Source of the DNA: Mucilaginibacter segetis
Lineage (GTDB): Bacteria > Bacteroidota > Bacteroidia > Sphingobacteriales > Sphingobacteriaceae
Assembly: GCF_016522075.1 (NCBI RefSeq)
Contig: NZ_JAEHFW010000002.1
Span: 1 to 64,000, forward strand
Direction of reading: 5' to 3'
DNA: 64,000 bases
Shown here: positions 53,592 to 63,171 of the stretch, piece by piece
How the letters are laid out: each line of letters starts with the position of its first letter
Numbering within the stretch: position 1 is the first letter of the stretch
Notes under the pieces: generated by a model
The model's database searches: none
What the model saw: the letters and a program-made list of their open reading frames with translations, nothing else
Told to the model about the DNA's origin: nothing
Position numbers and translations under genes: made by a program

Positions 53592-54773
53592 TTATTCTTC
53601 ATGTAAAGCAACTGCCGGATAAATTGCAGCAGCTTGTTTTCCCGGATAAAGCGAACAAATCAACACCAGTAAGTAAATAAATACCACTGCAAACAGCATG
53701 GCAAATAAATACACACTTGCGGGCAGATCAAACACATTAAGTAAAGGAAACTGGACAGCGAAAAATGCCCCAATAATCAGCGACAGGGTGGCTAATATCA
53801 TGGCCTCGTAAACCAATTGTGCCGACACAGAGCTACCTGGTGCACCAACTGCCCTGCGTAGTCCGATTTCGCCCCGTCTTTTGTTAATGTTATACCAAAG
53901 TACACCAAATATACCCAAAGCTACATTAATGATCAGGAAAGCTGCTACAATAGATAGGATGATAAGTGGTACAAGCGTAAATTTGTTATAAGCCGTAAGT
54001 TTATTGTCCAAATGTTCTATTTCAATATTGGATTTTTTCAACCTGCCTGCCATTAGCTTATATAGTTGGCCTTCAAAAGCAGCATTGGCTTCGGGCGCAA
54101 CTTTTACCAGTATTCTACCCATCCATATATAGGCAGCCGTATCTTGCTTATTGTAAAGCCCATAGGTAGGCGCCTGGTAATCACCGTCCGTTTTGATGTC
54201 GTCAATTACGCCGATAACTTTTTTTCTGTTTTCGGGTTTATCACCAATGAATTTTCCTACGGCATCTGTGTTGCCAAAAAGTTTATCTTTAAGGGATTTG
54301 TTAATAACAATAATATTTGTTTTAGATGCCAAATCACCTTTATCGTACCAACGGCCGGAGAGCATTTTTACACCCATAACATTTACGTAATTTTCATCCA
54401 TAAAGAAATTATTAACTCTATCCACATAAAGTCCGTTAGTAGTAATACCCGTAGACATGTGGTTGCTACCAAACGGAATATTGCTGCTTGCGTAACCTGC
54501 ATCTACCACTAATGGCAGCGATTGAATATCGCGCAACAAGGTTTGATAAACTAAGGTAACTGAATCGGGGTTTTTGGTTTCCAACGTATGGTTATAGCTT
54601 ATCGCCCAAACATGATCATAATTAAAACCCATTGGCTTGGCATAATTATTATAAGAGTTAAGTGCGAAGCTGAATACTGCGAAAATGACCAGGAAGGAAA
54701 GCAATATCTCCACAATAAGCAGGGAATTTTGCTTCTTTTTATTCCAGATCATTTTAAATAGATGCTTGAACAT
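53592..54773 (-). CDS. ABC transporter permease, MacB/FtsX type (subunit 1)
   Basis: 393 aa. N-terminal transmembrane helix (about 18-40), a large periplasmic MacB-like core domain (ISYNHTLETKN to TAYNKF), then three transmembrane helices (about 275-390) with GEIGLRRAVGAPGSSV, a MacB/FtsX marker. Half of an FtsX permease pair encoded in tandem with the 409-aa protein. The following NtrC gene ends the operon unit. Confidence 0.9.
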   Translation of the reverse strand: MFKHLFKMIWNKKKQNSLLIVEILLSFLVIFAVFSFALNSYNNYAKPMGFNYDHVWAISYNHTLETKNPDSVTLVYQTLLRDIQSLPLVVDAGYASSNIPFGSNHMSTGITTNGLYVDRVNNFFMDENYVNVMGVKMLSGRWYDKGDLASKTNIIVINKSLKDKLFGNTDAVGKFIGDKPENRKKVIGVIDDIKTDGDYQAPTYGLYNKQDTAAYIWMGRILVKVAPEANAAFEGQLYKLMAGRLKKSNIEIEHLDNKLTAYNKFTLVPLIILSIVAAFLIINVALGIFGVLWYNINKRRGEIGLRRAVGAPGSSVSAQLVYEAMILATLSLIIGAFFAVQFPLLNVFDLPASVYLFAMLFAVVFIYLLVLICSLYPGKQAAAIYPAVALHEE

Positions 54774-54799
54774 AGTATTTTAATTTAAAGTGATAATTA

Positions 54800-56029
54800 T
54801 TAGGCTTTTAACGCATTAACGATGTTGAGTTTTGACATACGCCAGGCCGGATAAACGCCCGAAAACAATCCAAAAAAGATGCAGGTAAATAGCGCATAAG
54901 CCAGAACAGTAAAATTTAAGCTGAGATCTAAATTCGCAATAAATTCGGCATCGTTAATAAAATACATTACGATCACCGATAATACCACGCCTATTATGCC
55001 ACCCAGCAACGTCAGGATAAGGTTCTCTACAAGGAACTGATACACCAATGTTTTTGATGATGCTCCAAATGCTTTTCGTACACCTATTTCTGACGAACGC
55101 TCCATAATACGGGTAATGTTTACATTTATCAGGTTAAGAGTAGGCAGCAGCATTACAAATAAAGCAAATATGGTTATTGCACCGAATGCAATAGCTACCC
55201 CCGAACTGTTTTCATTACCGGTGCGTACATATCCTTCCAGATAAGAATCCGCATGGCTGTTAATATGGTCCCATTCTTTTCCCGGTATAGGTAGTTTTGC
55301 AACAATGTCTGCATACTCTTTTTTCATTTTACTTACATCACCGGTATTTTTTGCCAGTATGATAGCTCCATAGTTGCCCATGTATCCCTTATCGGCATCC
55401 AGTTTGGTCTTAGATGTGGTTACAGGCAAATAGATATCTGAGTACAATAAATAAGAAGTAATAGGAAGGCTTTTTACTACCCCGCATACGCGGTATTTAA
55501 CATTGTCGGCCTCAATGTATTTTCCTACGGCAGGCGAATCATCATTGCCGAAGTACGCTTTCTTCATATCTTCAGATATTACTGTAACACGGTCGGCATT
55601 ATCGATTTGCTGCCTGCTGATTGGTTTACCTTCAATAAAATCAAAGTCAAGCACATCCCAAAAATCGGCATTAGTGTATTTATAATTGATTACGATCTTG
55701 CGGTTATTTACATAAGTATTTGTGGAGCTATATCCCGATGAAATTGCCACCTTAACAGGAGTTCTCATTTTGGTAACGTAATGATGCAAAAAGTAATAAC
55801 TCAATCCGCTGGAGTTCATGGATTCCTTTCCGCGCAGTTCTATATGGCTGATGTAAAGCGAACGATCGCGCTTTTTATCCGGATAATCATCATTTACAAC
55901 CTTATCAATAAAAGCAGTGAGTACCATTAATATGGTAAGTGTAAAGCTGATACCAAACAAACTGATAAAGGTGAAAAACTTCCTTCGCCGTAATACTGCT
56001 ATAGCTATTTTAAAGTAATTTTTTAGCAT
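54800..56029 (-). CDS. ABC transporter permease, MacB/FtsX type (subunit 2)
   Basis: 409 aa. Same layout as its neighbour: one N-terminal helix, periplasmic core, then three helices with SSEIGVRKAFGASSKTLVYQFL. The two permeases presumably form a heterodimer with the ATPase at 56054, in a MacAB-TolC style export system. It is separated from the next permease gene by 26 bp. Confidence 0.9.
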   Translation of the reverse strand: MLKNYFKIAIAVLRRRKFFTFISLFGISFTLTILMVLTAFIDKVVNDDYPDKKRDRSLYISHIELRGKESMNSSGLSYYFLHHYVTKMRTPVKVAISSGYSSTNTYVNNRKIVINYKYTNADFWDVLDFDFIEGKPISRQQIDNADRVTVISEDMKKAYFGNDDSPAVGKYIEADNVKYRVCGVVKSLPITSYLLYSDIYLPVTTSKTKLDADKGYMGNYGAIILAKNTGDVSKMKKEYADIVAKLPIPGKEWDHINSHADSYLEGYVRTGNENSSGVAIAFGAITIFALFVMLLPTLNLINVNITRIMERSSEIGVRKAFGASSKTLVYQFLVENLILTLLGGIIGVVLSVIVMYFINDAEFIANLDLSLNFTVLAYALFTCIFFGLFSGVYPAWRMSKLNIVNALKA

Positions 56030-56053
56030 GATTATATGTTTTAGGCTGATAAA

Positions 56054-56719
56054 TTACTGAACCTGAGACCCATCGAACAACCTTACCAAACGATGCGTTT
56101 TTTGGGCCATAAACTCATCATGCGTAACCATTACAATGGTTGTGCCGTCATCGCGGTTAAGCTGCAGCAAAATGTCCATTATCTCGTTACCCATGGCGCT
56201 ATCCAGGTTGCCGGTGGGTTCATCAGCAAGGATGACTTCGGGCTTGCCAACTATTGCCCTGGCAATAGCCACACGCTGGCGCTGACCGCCGGATAGTTGT
56301 GTTGGGAAATGCTTCATCCGGTTACTGAGGCCCACCTTCTCCAATGCGGCAGTTGCTAACGTTTTGCGTTCTTTAGCAGTACTGTTACGATAAAGCAAGG
56401 GTACCTCAACATTATCTAAAACAGGCAAATCGTTGATTAGATGGTAACTCTGAAATATAAACCCCAGCTTTTGGTTACGAAATTTTGCCAATTCCTTGTC
56501 GGAAAAACTTATGGTGCTTTGCCCGTCGATGTTAATTGTACCGCCAGACGGGACATCCAGCAGGCCCATAATATTCAGCAGTGTGCTTTTACCGCAGCCG
56601 GAAGGCCCCATAACCGACAGGAACTCCCCCTTTTCTATATCAAGGTTGATGCTGTTTAACGCTAATGTTTGTATGGTGTTGGTACGGTACACCTTTTCAA
56701 TGTTTTGTAATCGTATCAT
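56054..56719 (-). CDS. ABC transporter ATP-binding protein, LolD/MacB type
   Basis: 221 aa. Walker [10 protein letters not shown] (about residues 39-47), signature [15 protein letters not shown], Walker [14 protein letters not shown] and H-loop MVTHDEF are intact. The short length and LDS end place it with LolD/MacB ATPases that energise FtsX-type permeases. Cytoplasmic; pairs with the two permeases after it. Confidence 0.93.
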   Translation of the reverse strand: MIRLQNIEKVYRTNTIQTLALNSINLDIEKGEFLSVMGPSGCGKSTLLNIMGLLDVPSGGTINIDGQSTISFSDKELAKFRNQKLGFIFQSYHLINDLPVLDNVEVPLLYRNSTAKERKTLATAALEKVGLSNRMKHFPTQLSGGQRQRVAIARAIVGKPEVILADEPTGNLDSAMGNEIMDILLQLNRDDGTTIVMVTHDEFMAQKTHRLVRLFDGSQVQ

Positions 56720-56777
56720 AATAATGAGTTTGGATTTTTTTTATTATTCGTTTTCATTTTGCTTATAGTGTGTGGTA

Positions 56778-58238
56778 TTATTTATAACTTATTTTTTTAT
56801 TTTTTTCAAAGTCGTACAGGCTTAAATATCTCAGTTGATAATAGGCCCCCCAAAAATCTCTGAGGGCGGCAACGTAATCACGCTTAGCCTGGTCGTTTTC
56901 CTGAAAAGCAATACTCAGGTCGGTAATACTTAAATCACCAAGCACATAACGATCGCGGGCAATTTTATACTTTTCTGAAGCAATGCTGTCTGCCTGCGCT
57001 GTAAATACCAGTTGATCTTTCATCATATTGAATAAAGTAACTTGCGTAACTATCTGCTGTTTAAATGTCTGTTTATCCTGCTCAACAGCATATTCAATAA
57101 ACTGCTGATCAGCCTGCGCCGTTTTAACACGTGATTTTGAGCGCCCCCAATCTAATACCGGGATGGTAAACTGCAATTGTAATAGTTGCTGGTTTTGCGG
57201 TGAACGGTAAATGTCGGGTATGTTTCTGGCTGTATTCGAATAGCCGATATTAGCCGTAAGCGTAGCAACCAAACCGCTCTGCCCTTTTGCTTTAGCAACG
57301 TCCCGTTTGGCTTCTGCAATGCGGCGCATAAATCCAATGGCGTCGCTCCGGTTTTCAAAAGCCTCTTCCAGTACTTTATCCGCAGAAACGTTCATGTCGA
57401 TGCTTGCTTCCGGCAATTCAAGTGCTATCTTATCTTCCCCTTCCGCGCCTATGTAAGTACGCAGGTTAAGGGTTGCAATTTCCATATCGCGTTTAGCGGT
57501 GCCAACGGCTTTCTGAGCGTTTAATCTTTCTAACTGTAACTGTAGTATCTCATTCTTGGATATTTTCCCCAGCTCGAACTTCACATTTGCGATCTTCAGG
57601 ATATTTTCAGTATTTGTAAAATTTGTTTCAGCAATCTGCAGGTTTACCTGGGCTAACAGCAAGTCAAAAAAATATCCGGTCACCGTAATTGATATCTGCT
57701 CCTGCGATTCTATATATGCCTGTTTGCTCTCGTTGAATTTTAAAGGCTCAATCGTTTTATCCCACTTTAACTGATTAAACTGAAACAAGGGCTGACTATA
57801 GCCCAATGCATAAGGCACCCCATTATAAAGGTTATTATGCCGGTCAAAATCATGAAACCGCTGCATAGAACTGGTGCCGTAAATGGTACCGCCGGTAGCT
57901 GTGATACTTTGACTAAAATCAAGTTGCAATGACGAATTATCGTTATTTACCGCTCTAAAGACAATTGTGCCGTCTGGCTGTAGTACCGGCTGTGTAGTTT
58001 TACTATAACCTGGTAAAATACCATTTAATGATAATTGCGGCTGATAATTAGATTTAAATGTACGCCATTGCCAGTATTTGGTTTCACGGACGGTAGCAGC
58101 CTGTTTAGCAGCTATAGAATTGTTTTTGGCCATCTCAACAACCTGCCGGAGGCTTAATCTAACTGTATCGCTGCGGTTATTAGCTGCAAATACCCTTGTT
58201 CCTGTTGCAAATATGATGATGAGGTATAAATATTTCAT
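56778..58238 (-). CDS. TolC-family outer membrane efflux protein
   Basis: 486 aa with signal peptide (MKYLYLIIIFATGTRVFA). Two repeats of the OEP domain: VEMAKNNSIAAKQAATVRETK in the first half and EAFENRSDAIGFMRRIAEAKRDVAKAKG in the second, both helical hairpins of TolC-like proteins. It forms the outer membrane channel of the exporter. The periplasmic adaptor gene ends 8 bp upstream of it, in the order HlyD, TolC, ATPase, permeases. Confidence 0.92.
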   Translation of the reverse strand: MKYLYLIIIFATGTRVFAANNRSDTVRLSLRQVVEMAKNNSIAAKQAATVRETKYWQWRTFKSNYQPQLSLNGILPGYSKTTQPVLQPDGTIVFRAVNNDNSSLQLDFSQSITATGGTIYGTSSMQRFHDFDRHNNLYNGVPYALGYSQPLFQFNQLKWDKTIEPLKFNESKQAYIESQEQISITVTGYFFDLLLAQVNLQIAETNFTNTENILKIANVKFELGKISKNEILQLQLERLNAQKAVGTAKRDMEIATLNLRTYIGAEGEDKIALELPEASIDMNVSADKVLEEAFENRSDAIGFMRRIAEAKRDVAKAKGQSGLVATLTANIGYSNTARNIPDIYRSPQNQQLLQLQFTIPVLDWGRSKSRVKTAQADQQFIEYAVEQDKQTFKQQIVTQVTLFNMMKDQLVFTAQADSIASEKYKIARDRYVLGDLSITDLSIAFQENDQAKRDYVAALRDFWGAYYQLRYLSLYDFEKNKKISYK

Positions 58239-58245
58239 AGCATCA

Positions 58246-59490
58246 TTATTTTATCGTAAGCTCTTTGGCATTCTTATACTCGCTCATATCTGATGTGATA
58301 ACCACATCACCAGGTTTTAGGCCATCTTTTATCTCTACAAAATCAAAGTTGCTTAAGCCGATTTGCACAGCCCTGCGTTTTGCCTTATCGCCATTTACGA
58401 CGAATATATTCTGGTTTGCAGCCCCTTTAAATGCTGCGCCATTAGTAACACGCAGGGTATTGCTGTGCACAGCCGTAATCAGGTAAACATCCACTTTCAT
58501 ATTGGGACGAAGCTGCTTATTGTTGCGTTCTTCAAGCTGCACATCAAAATTTACTATACTATTTTGCACGGACGGATATACATTAACCACACTCCCTTTT
58601 AACTGCATGTCATTTATGCGCACTAACACTGGCATACCATTATGCAGCTGATCCAAGTAAGTATCACTAATGCTGCCCATCACTTTAAAACTCCCCAGAT
58701 CAGCAATACGTGCAAGAGCATCGCCTTCGTGAACCGTGGCGCCAATATTTTTATTTACATAAGTAACTACACCGCTACGGGTAGCTACAATATCAGCCAG
58801 TTGCAGCTTGCGGTGAAGTTCATCCAGATCGTTTTGCTGGATCGCTAAAGCTATCTCGGCTTCTTTTATTTCGATCTGCATGGTTTGCTGCTTGCTTTTT
58901 ATCTCATTTTCCAACTGTTTTTTCTCCAGTTGCGCTACTTTCAGGTTAAGTTCTGCTTGTTCAATATCTTCACGGGTTCCTCCACCGGCTTTAAAAAGTC
59001 GCTTGGCGTTTTCCACAGCATCGGCCAGACTGGCAATGCGAAGTTGTTTAATGTCGTTATTTGATTGAATATCAAAGAATGTTTTGCTAAGGTCGAGTTT
59101 GAGCTTGCTTATTTCGTTTCGCTTGCTTTGCAGTTGAAAATTGTTCTTTTCAAATTCCGCCTGTGCCGCAGATTTATCCAGGGCCAGAATAGATTGCCCA
59201 TGCCTTACCGCATTACCGGCATCCATCACTACGCTTTTTATAGATGCATTGATAGGGCTGGTCAATATTTCCTCAAATTCCGGCAATACCTCACCCGAGG
59301 CATTCAAGGTATTTTCCACGCTGCCTATGCTTACTACAGCCGTAGTGATATCGCTTTTTTTAATACTACTTTTCAAGATGGTGCGCACAAGCCAAATTGC
59401 ACCACCCAGCAAAAGTACTGCAACAATGCCTGTAATGATCCCTTTCTTCTTCTTTTGGGTTCTAACTTCCTGTTCTATTACTTGGTCCAT
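58246..59490 (-). CDS. HlyD/RND-type periplasmic adaptor protein
   Basis: 414 aa. N-terminal transmembrane segment (KKGIITGIVAVLLLGGAIWLV), then a lipoyl-like domain (LTSPINASIKSVVMDAGNAVRHGQ), a long coiled coil (about 110-230: AAQAEFEKNNFQLQSKRNE) and barrel region (VVTYVNKNIGATVHEGD). Adaptors of this class join the inner membrane transporter to TolC. It is the first gene of the efflux operon (HlyD-TolC-ATPase-two FtsX-NtrC-kinase), so the promoter is in the 59491-59790 region. Confidence 0.92.
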   Translation of the reverse strand: MDQVIEQEVRTQKKKKGIITGIVAVLLLGGAIWLVRTILKSSIKKSDITTAVVSIGSVENTLNASGEVLPEFEEILTSPINASIKSVVMDAGNAVRHGQSILALDKSAAQAEFEKNNFQLQSKRNEISKLKLDLSKTFFDIQSNNDIKQLRIASLADAVENAKRLFKAGGGTREDIEQAELNLKVAQLEKKQLENEIKSKQQTMQIEIKEAEIALAIQQNDLDELHRKLQLADIVATRSGVVTYVNKNIGATVHEGDALARIADLGSFKVMGSISDTYLDQLHNGMPVLVRINDMQLKGSVVNVYPSVQNSIVNFDVQLEERNNKQLRPNMKVDVYLITAVHSNTLRVTNGAAFKGAANQNIFVVNGDKAKRRAVQIGLSNFDFVEIKDGLKPGDVVITSDMSEYKNAKELTIK

Positions 59491-59885
59491 TTATGATGTT
59501 ATGACCAACTTCATTTACAAGATAAGTACCAAATTTAACAACCTATTATTCAAGTACTTAAGTAAAATAAATATTAAAAAGTGATCGATATCGGACAAAG
59601 TTTTTCGATAGTGGGATAATTGTGTGTATGGGATGCTGAGAATAATTTAATAAACCCATCCCGCTCCGGGAACGCCTCCAAAGACACGACTAAATTTGGG
59701 GCGTTTTTGAAAGATTTGATTAATGATATAAGTAAATCGAGCATTTTTAGGCCTATAATGACTGGCGGACGTGGACATCGAATCATCGAACCGCTTTAAC
59801 AAGTGAGCTTTACTCTTGTATCTACTTGATTAACAGTAAGATAAAGTAATAAAAGAAGGGCAAGCGACCAATTTTTCGTGCTTGC

Positions 59886-59983
59886 CCATTCTGGCTCCCC
59901 AGAATGGCCTCGAACCCCAATCAAATAGCAGTAAAGATTTGCAAATCCTGAACCAAACGGTTCGAGTTTAGTCCTATTGGGGC
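59886..59983 (+). repeat. tRNA-like nested inverted repeats, possible degenerate tRNA or att-like RNA
   Basis: Several inverted repeats are packed here. A perfect 9-bp hairpin CCATTCTGG/CCAGAATGG with loop CTCC (59886-59907). CTCGAACC (59909-59916) pairs with GGTTCGAG (59959-59966). CCCCAAT (59915-59921) pairs with ATTGGGG (59976-59982). The centre GATTTGCAAATC (59936-59947) is a perfect palindrome. The GGTTCGA and the GGGGCTACC end resemble a tRNA T-arm and 3' end, but no D-arm exists. A terminator follows at 59996, so a short plus-strand RNA may be made. Confidence 0.5.
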
Positions 59984-59995
59984 TACCTGAAAATG

Positions 59996-60033
59996 AGGCC
60001 TTTAGATTAACTTCTAAGGGCCTTTGTTTTTTC
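59996..60033 (+). terminator. terminator following the tRNA-like element
   Basis: Hairpin AGGCCTTTAGA ... TCTAAGGGCCT with one mismatch, followed by TTTGTTTTTTC. Works on the plus strand after the tRNA-like element. Confidence 0.7.
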
Positions 60034-60055
60034 TGGTCATATTAGCATAAAATTT

Positions 60056-60541
60056 TTACTTCTTATAACCAGCCTTCGCTTTATTCGCCTTTTGGTGTTG
60101 CTGAATATAAAAACTATTGGTTGTTATTCTGATCGAATCACGCTCGACGGCAACTTCCTGTAACGAGTTTTCGTCGATATAAAACTTGGTTATATCAGTT
60201 ATCTTTTCACCGTCTGCAATCGTCGGATAATGGTTAAAGTCAATTTTTCGTTTCTCAAAGAAATCTTTGAGCGGCAAAAGATTGGCATCGCTTTTTAACT
60301 TGACCAGCAACACGCTCTTTTCAGGAATATCACCGAAGCGTTGCTTTATTTGATCAACATCCAATACATCCATCTTTTCGATTTGAAAAGAGCTCATGAT
60401 GATATGATGCGCCTTGATATCGGATTTGCCGTCTCGGCTTTTTATTACCCAAAGCACACTGTCATCTTGTTTAGATAATTGCGCAGCAGCAAATAATGGC
60501 ACTAATGACATCCACAAAAATATTCGAAACGATAATTTCAT
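60056..60541 (-). CDS. secreted protein of unknown function
   Basis: 161 aa with a signal peptide (MKLSFRIFLWMSLVPLFAAA). The rest is polar with a pattern of short strands (VLLVKLKSDANLLPLKDFFE) and no known domain. It begins 1 bp after the stop of the lipoprotein gene at 60543-61871, so they are in one operon. Confidence 0.7.
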   Translation of the reverse strand: MKLSFRIFLWMSLVPLFAAAQLSKQDDSVLWVIKSRDGKSDIKAHHIIMSSFQIEKMDVLDVDQIKQRFGDIPEKSVLLVKLKSDANLLPLKDFFEKRKIDFNHYPTIADGEKITDITKFYIDENSLQEVAVERDSIRITTNSFYIQQHQKANKAKAGYKK

Positions 60542-60542
60542 A

Positions 60543-61871
60543 TTAATTATTTGGTTTAAATCCCGAAACTTCGATAACTCTCACAAAGGCATTAGGAGGC
60601 ACCGGTGAGGCATAATGGCCCGTTTCGGGATCAAAATATTCAATTGTGCCGTTATCATTATAGCCTGTTATCATCACTGCGTGCTGATTGCCCGGCATTG
60701 TTTCAATTAAGCCCATCATAGGATGTCCACTGTTTATTGATCCGATAATATTGCCAGGGGCAGATTCCGTAAAGCTCATATAATGATCCAATAATTCGGT
60801 AACGCGTTGCGGAGATATACCATCTACGCCACTTAAAATATTATTGATTTGTTGACTGTTCAATTGATAATTTTGAAAGTACCATTGGAAACTAGTTCCG
60901 ACAGAAATATTACCCCCTAAGTATTTGGAAATCCACTCCAATGTTTTAAAACTACACATCCCGCCCACTTGTTGATCAGTGTTGTTTTTTGACGGCAGGC
61001 GATTTTTGTTGGCCAGTTGATGCTGTGCGTTGCCACCGCCTGGGGGCGCAGTTCCGCCACCATTATTTGGCTGCGTTGTGTTTGTCGTTGAGCATGAAGT
61101 TCCAAGATATTCAGAAGAAACAAGGACGTTGTCTACATAAGTATCTAAGTACCAACTGGTGCAAACAACTTGCGGATTATCAGAAACCGGGCCACCTCCG
61201 CTGCCAGGGTCTTGCACCAAATTCGGCTTGACGCTTTGTGTCTTAGAACTATTAGCACCATACTTCACCAATGGGGCAAAATTGCCGTGCGTGTAGATGC
61301 CGCCAAACACAAAGTCTCCTGTTGGTGTGAATAGGAGCTCACTACCTCCAAAATCTGCATCCATGTGATTATAGCTATTGGCATTAAATTTTTCTAATCC
61401 CTTTGTGCTGTAAGCCGAATCGGCTGAAAGCACCCTGATGAAACCCATATATTTGCCATTATTTTTCACAAACACAAAAGACGTTTTTGTGTACTTTCCG
61501 GTGGGATTTCCAGACAGAGCCGATTTGAATTTTGATGTAATTTTAGACGGGTCATCAAGCGGTATTTCTAAAATAGTTACCCCATATTCGGAGTATTGGA
61601 CTGCTTTATTCCAATTAGGTTTTACTAACTTACTGTAATCCGGATTTTTATTGTTCGAAACCGAAAATGTTTGAGCATTTTGACCCGACTGAGCAGTACT
61701 ATTATAATTAATGTCATACCAATTTTTCGCTTCGCTAACATCTAATGCTGGCCCGACCACAGCATGTGAAATTTGTCTATCGTCTTCTTTGGTGCAGCCA
61801 TAAAACACAATCACGGCAAAGCAAATAGTTGCGAGTAAGCGAGCAGGAAAGTGAAAGTAATTTTCATTCAT
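60543..61871 (-). CDS. lipoprotein with C-terminal papain/C39-like peptidase domain
   Basis: 442 aa. A lipobox signal (LLATICFAVIVFYGCTK, Cys about 26) predicts a membrane-anchored lipoprotein. The middle (about 100-265) is an unrecognised beta-rich region, then a proline/glycine-rich linker. The C-terminal 150 residues look like a C39/papain-like fold: GGMCSFKTLEWI (catalytic Cys), NQHAVMITGYNDNG (His) and EYFDPETG (Asp). It precedes a secreted protein of unknown function in an operon. Substrate not known. Confidence 0.75.
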   Translation of the reverse strand: MNENYFHFPARLLATICFAVIVFYGCTKEDDRQISHAVVGPALDVSEAKNWYDINYNSTAQSGQNAQTFSVSNNKNPDYSKLVKPNWNKAVQYSEYGVTILEIPLDDPSKITSKFKSALSGNPTGKYTKTSFVFVKNNGKYMGFIRVLSADSAYSTKGLEKFNANSYNHMDADFGGSELLFTPTGDFVFGGIYTHGNFAPLVKYGANSSKTQSVKPNLVQDPGSGGGPVSDNPQVVCTSWYLDTYVDNVLVSSEYLGTSCSTTNTTQPNNGGGTAPPGGGNAQHQLANKNRLPSKNNTDQQVGGMCSFKTLEWISKYLGGNISVGTSFQWYFQNYQLNSQQINNILSGVDGISPQRVTELLDHYMSFTESAPGNIIGSINSGHPMMGLIETMPGNQHAVMITGYNDNGTIEYFDPETGHYASPVPPNAFVRVIEVSGFKPNN

Positions 61872-61989
61872 AAAAAGCGCTTTTGTGAGTTTCTCGAAAC
61901 GAAACGAATTTACGCAATAGATATGAAATTTATTGATAGTTGATCGAATTATCTGACATTCCGGTATAATTACCTGTAAGGAAAGTTGA

Positions 61990-62349
61990 ACGCTTCAACT
62001 GCCCAAGGCTATCCTGTTAGATTTTTGGGCATCCTATTGTATACCATGCCGCGAACAGATGCCCGACCTCAAAGCTTTATATAATAAGTATAAAAGCAAA
62101 GGTTTTGAAATCGTATCTGTTTCCATTGACGAGGATCAATGGAAATGGAAAAAAGCATCTGCTCAGGATTCCATCCCGTGGTATAATATCGCTGAATGTG
62201 TTGACCAAAGTGATTCCAAAAATATCAGGAATTTTGTTATTAAAAGTATCCCGGCAAATTATGTATTAAACAACAAAGGTGAGTTGATGGGACGTAACAT
62301 GAATTTGGATAGCTTAAAAGATATGCTTAAGGATAAATTAAACAAATAA
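61990..62349 (+). pseudogene. TlpA-like thioredoxin protein lacking its N-terminus
   Basis: The frame 61990-62349 gives a thioredoxin fold with active site ILLDFWASYCIPCREQMPDL (CxxC at 62038-62049) followed by KALYNKYKSKGFEIVSVSID. An in-frame stop TGA lies at 61987-61989 and no start codon precedes the domain; a start at 62059 would cut off the active site. So the gene has lost its signal/N-terminal part and is likely non-functional. It lies between the divergent lipoprotein gene and the cupin gene. Confidence 0.7.
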
Positions 62350-62625
62350 CTTAGAAGCCGCCAACCCCATCTGGCGCGAGTATGTAGCACGGGATGAAAA
62401 TGTTTGGTGCTTGTGCCGCTTATGCTCGGTAAATCACAGGGTCTGTTGAAATTATTTCAAACAATCCCGGTATTCCACAATAATCTTCGCGCTCTGCTGT
62501 ACGTATAATCTTCTGTACGTTCAGTAGGGGCACGAGTACGCCCGGCACTTGACCAACGCTGCATCTCGCGCCAGAATGAGTATTTGGTGAACTGAATACA
62601 TTGTCGGTCAAATTAATAGTTAGTC

Positions 62626-63123
62626 TTATTTGATCAGATAATCCGGCGGAAATATTTCCTGATTATACTTATTTGCAATTGATGTAAGTTGCTCTGCAAC
62701 CTGCGGCGTCATTTCCGGTACCGGTAAAAACTCGCCGAAGGCTACAGGTGTACCTATTTCTTTGAAGAACTCTTCAAGACCGGCCGCAACCACAACACAC
62801 AAGATATGGGCATTACGCGCGCTTTCATTTTTGAAGGCATGTATTGCGCCGCCTTTTGAAATGCTGATAAAAGCCCCTTTTTTTGCAATATAAGTCTGGG
62901 TTTCTGATCGAACCACAATTTCCCCGTCGATTACATAAAATGATTCCTGAAAGCCGGCATGGGCATGCGGACCCGGCCCCCCTCCGGGAGGGATCAGCAT
63001 ATCTATCATGGCGAACGCTCCATTTGTTTCTTTACCGGTAATAAGCAACCGGTAGTTATTCCCCGCAACTGCTAAATTAGTACCAGCCTGCGGGTCTATT
63101 GTAATGATGTTTGTTGGTCTCAT
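62626..63123 (-). CDS. cupin-domain protein
   Basis: 165 aa. A conserved-barrel (cupin) fold with metal-binding PHAHAGFQESFYVIDGEI (His, His, Glu; about residues 53-70) and the second motif GAIHAFKNESARNAHI. Likely binds a metal and acts as a small enzyme or storage fold; no substrate can be named. Followed in the same orientation by the end of the Old Yellow Enzyme gene 48 bp upstream, so both may be co-transcribed. Confidence 0.85.
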   Translation of the reverse strand: MRPTNIITIDPQAGTNLAVAGNNYRLLITGKETNGAFAMIDMLIPPGGGPGPHAHAGFQESFYVIDGEIVVRSETQTYIAKKGAFISISKGGAIHAFKNESARNAHILCVVVAAGLEEFFKEIGTPVAFGEFLPVPEMTPQVAEQLTSIANKYNQEIFPPDYLIK

Positions 63124-63171
63124 GTTTTTTATTTTTAAGGATGTGTGTTAAAGAATTTTCAGCATAAAGCG

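Noticed and set aside
59574..59786. Minus-strand ORF of 70 aa ahead of the efflux operon
   Set aside because: No coding-like composition, no start context and it sits in the likely promoter region of the HlyD gene.
59491..59790. Sigma-54 promoter in front of the efflux operon
   Set aside because: No GG-N10-GC pair was found on the minus strand in the upstream 300 bp.
62420..62611. Minus-strand ORF of 63 aa between the TlpA remnant and the cupin gene
   Set aside because: Composition is not protein-like enough, no family, no ribosome site; it may be an old remnant but I cannot support it.
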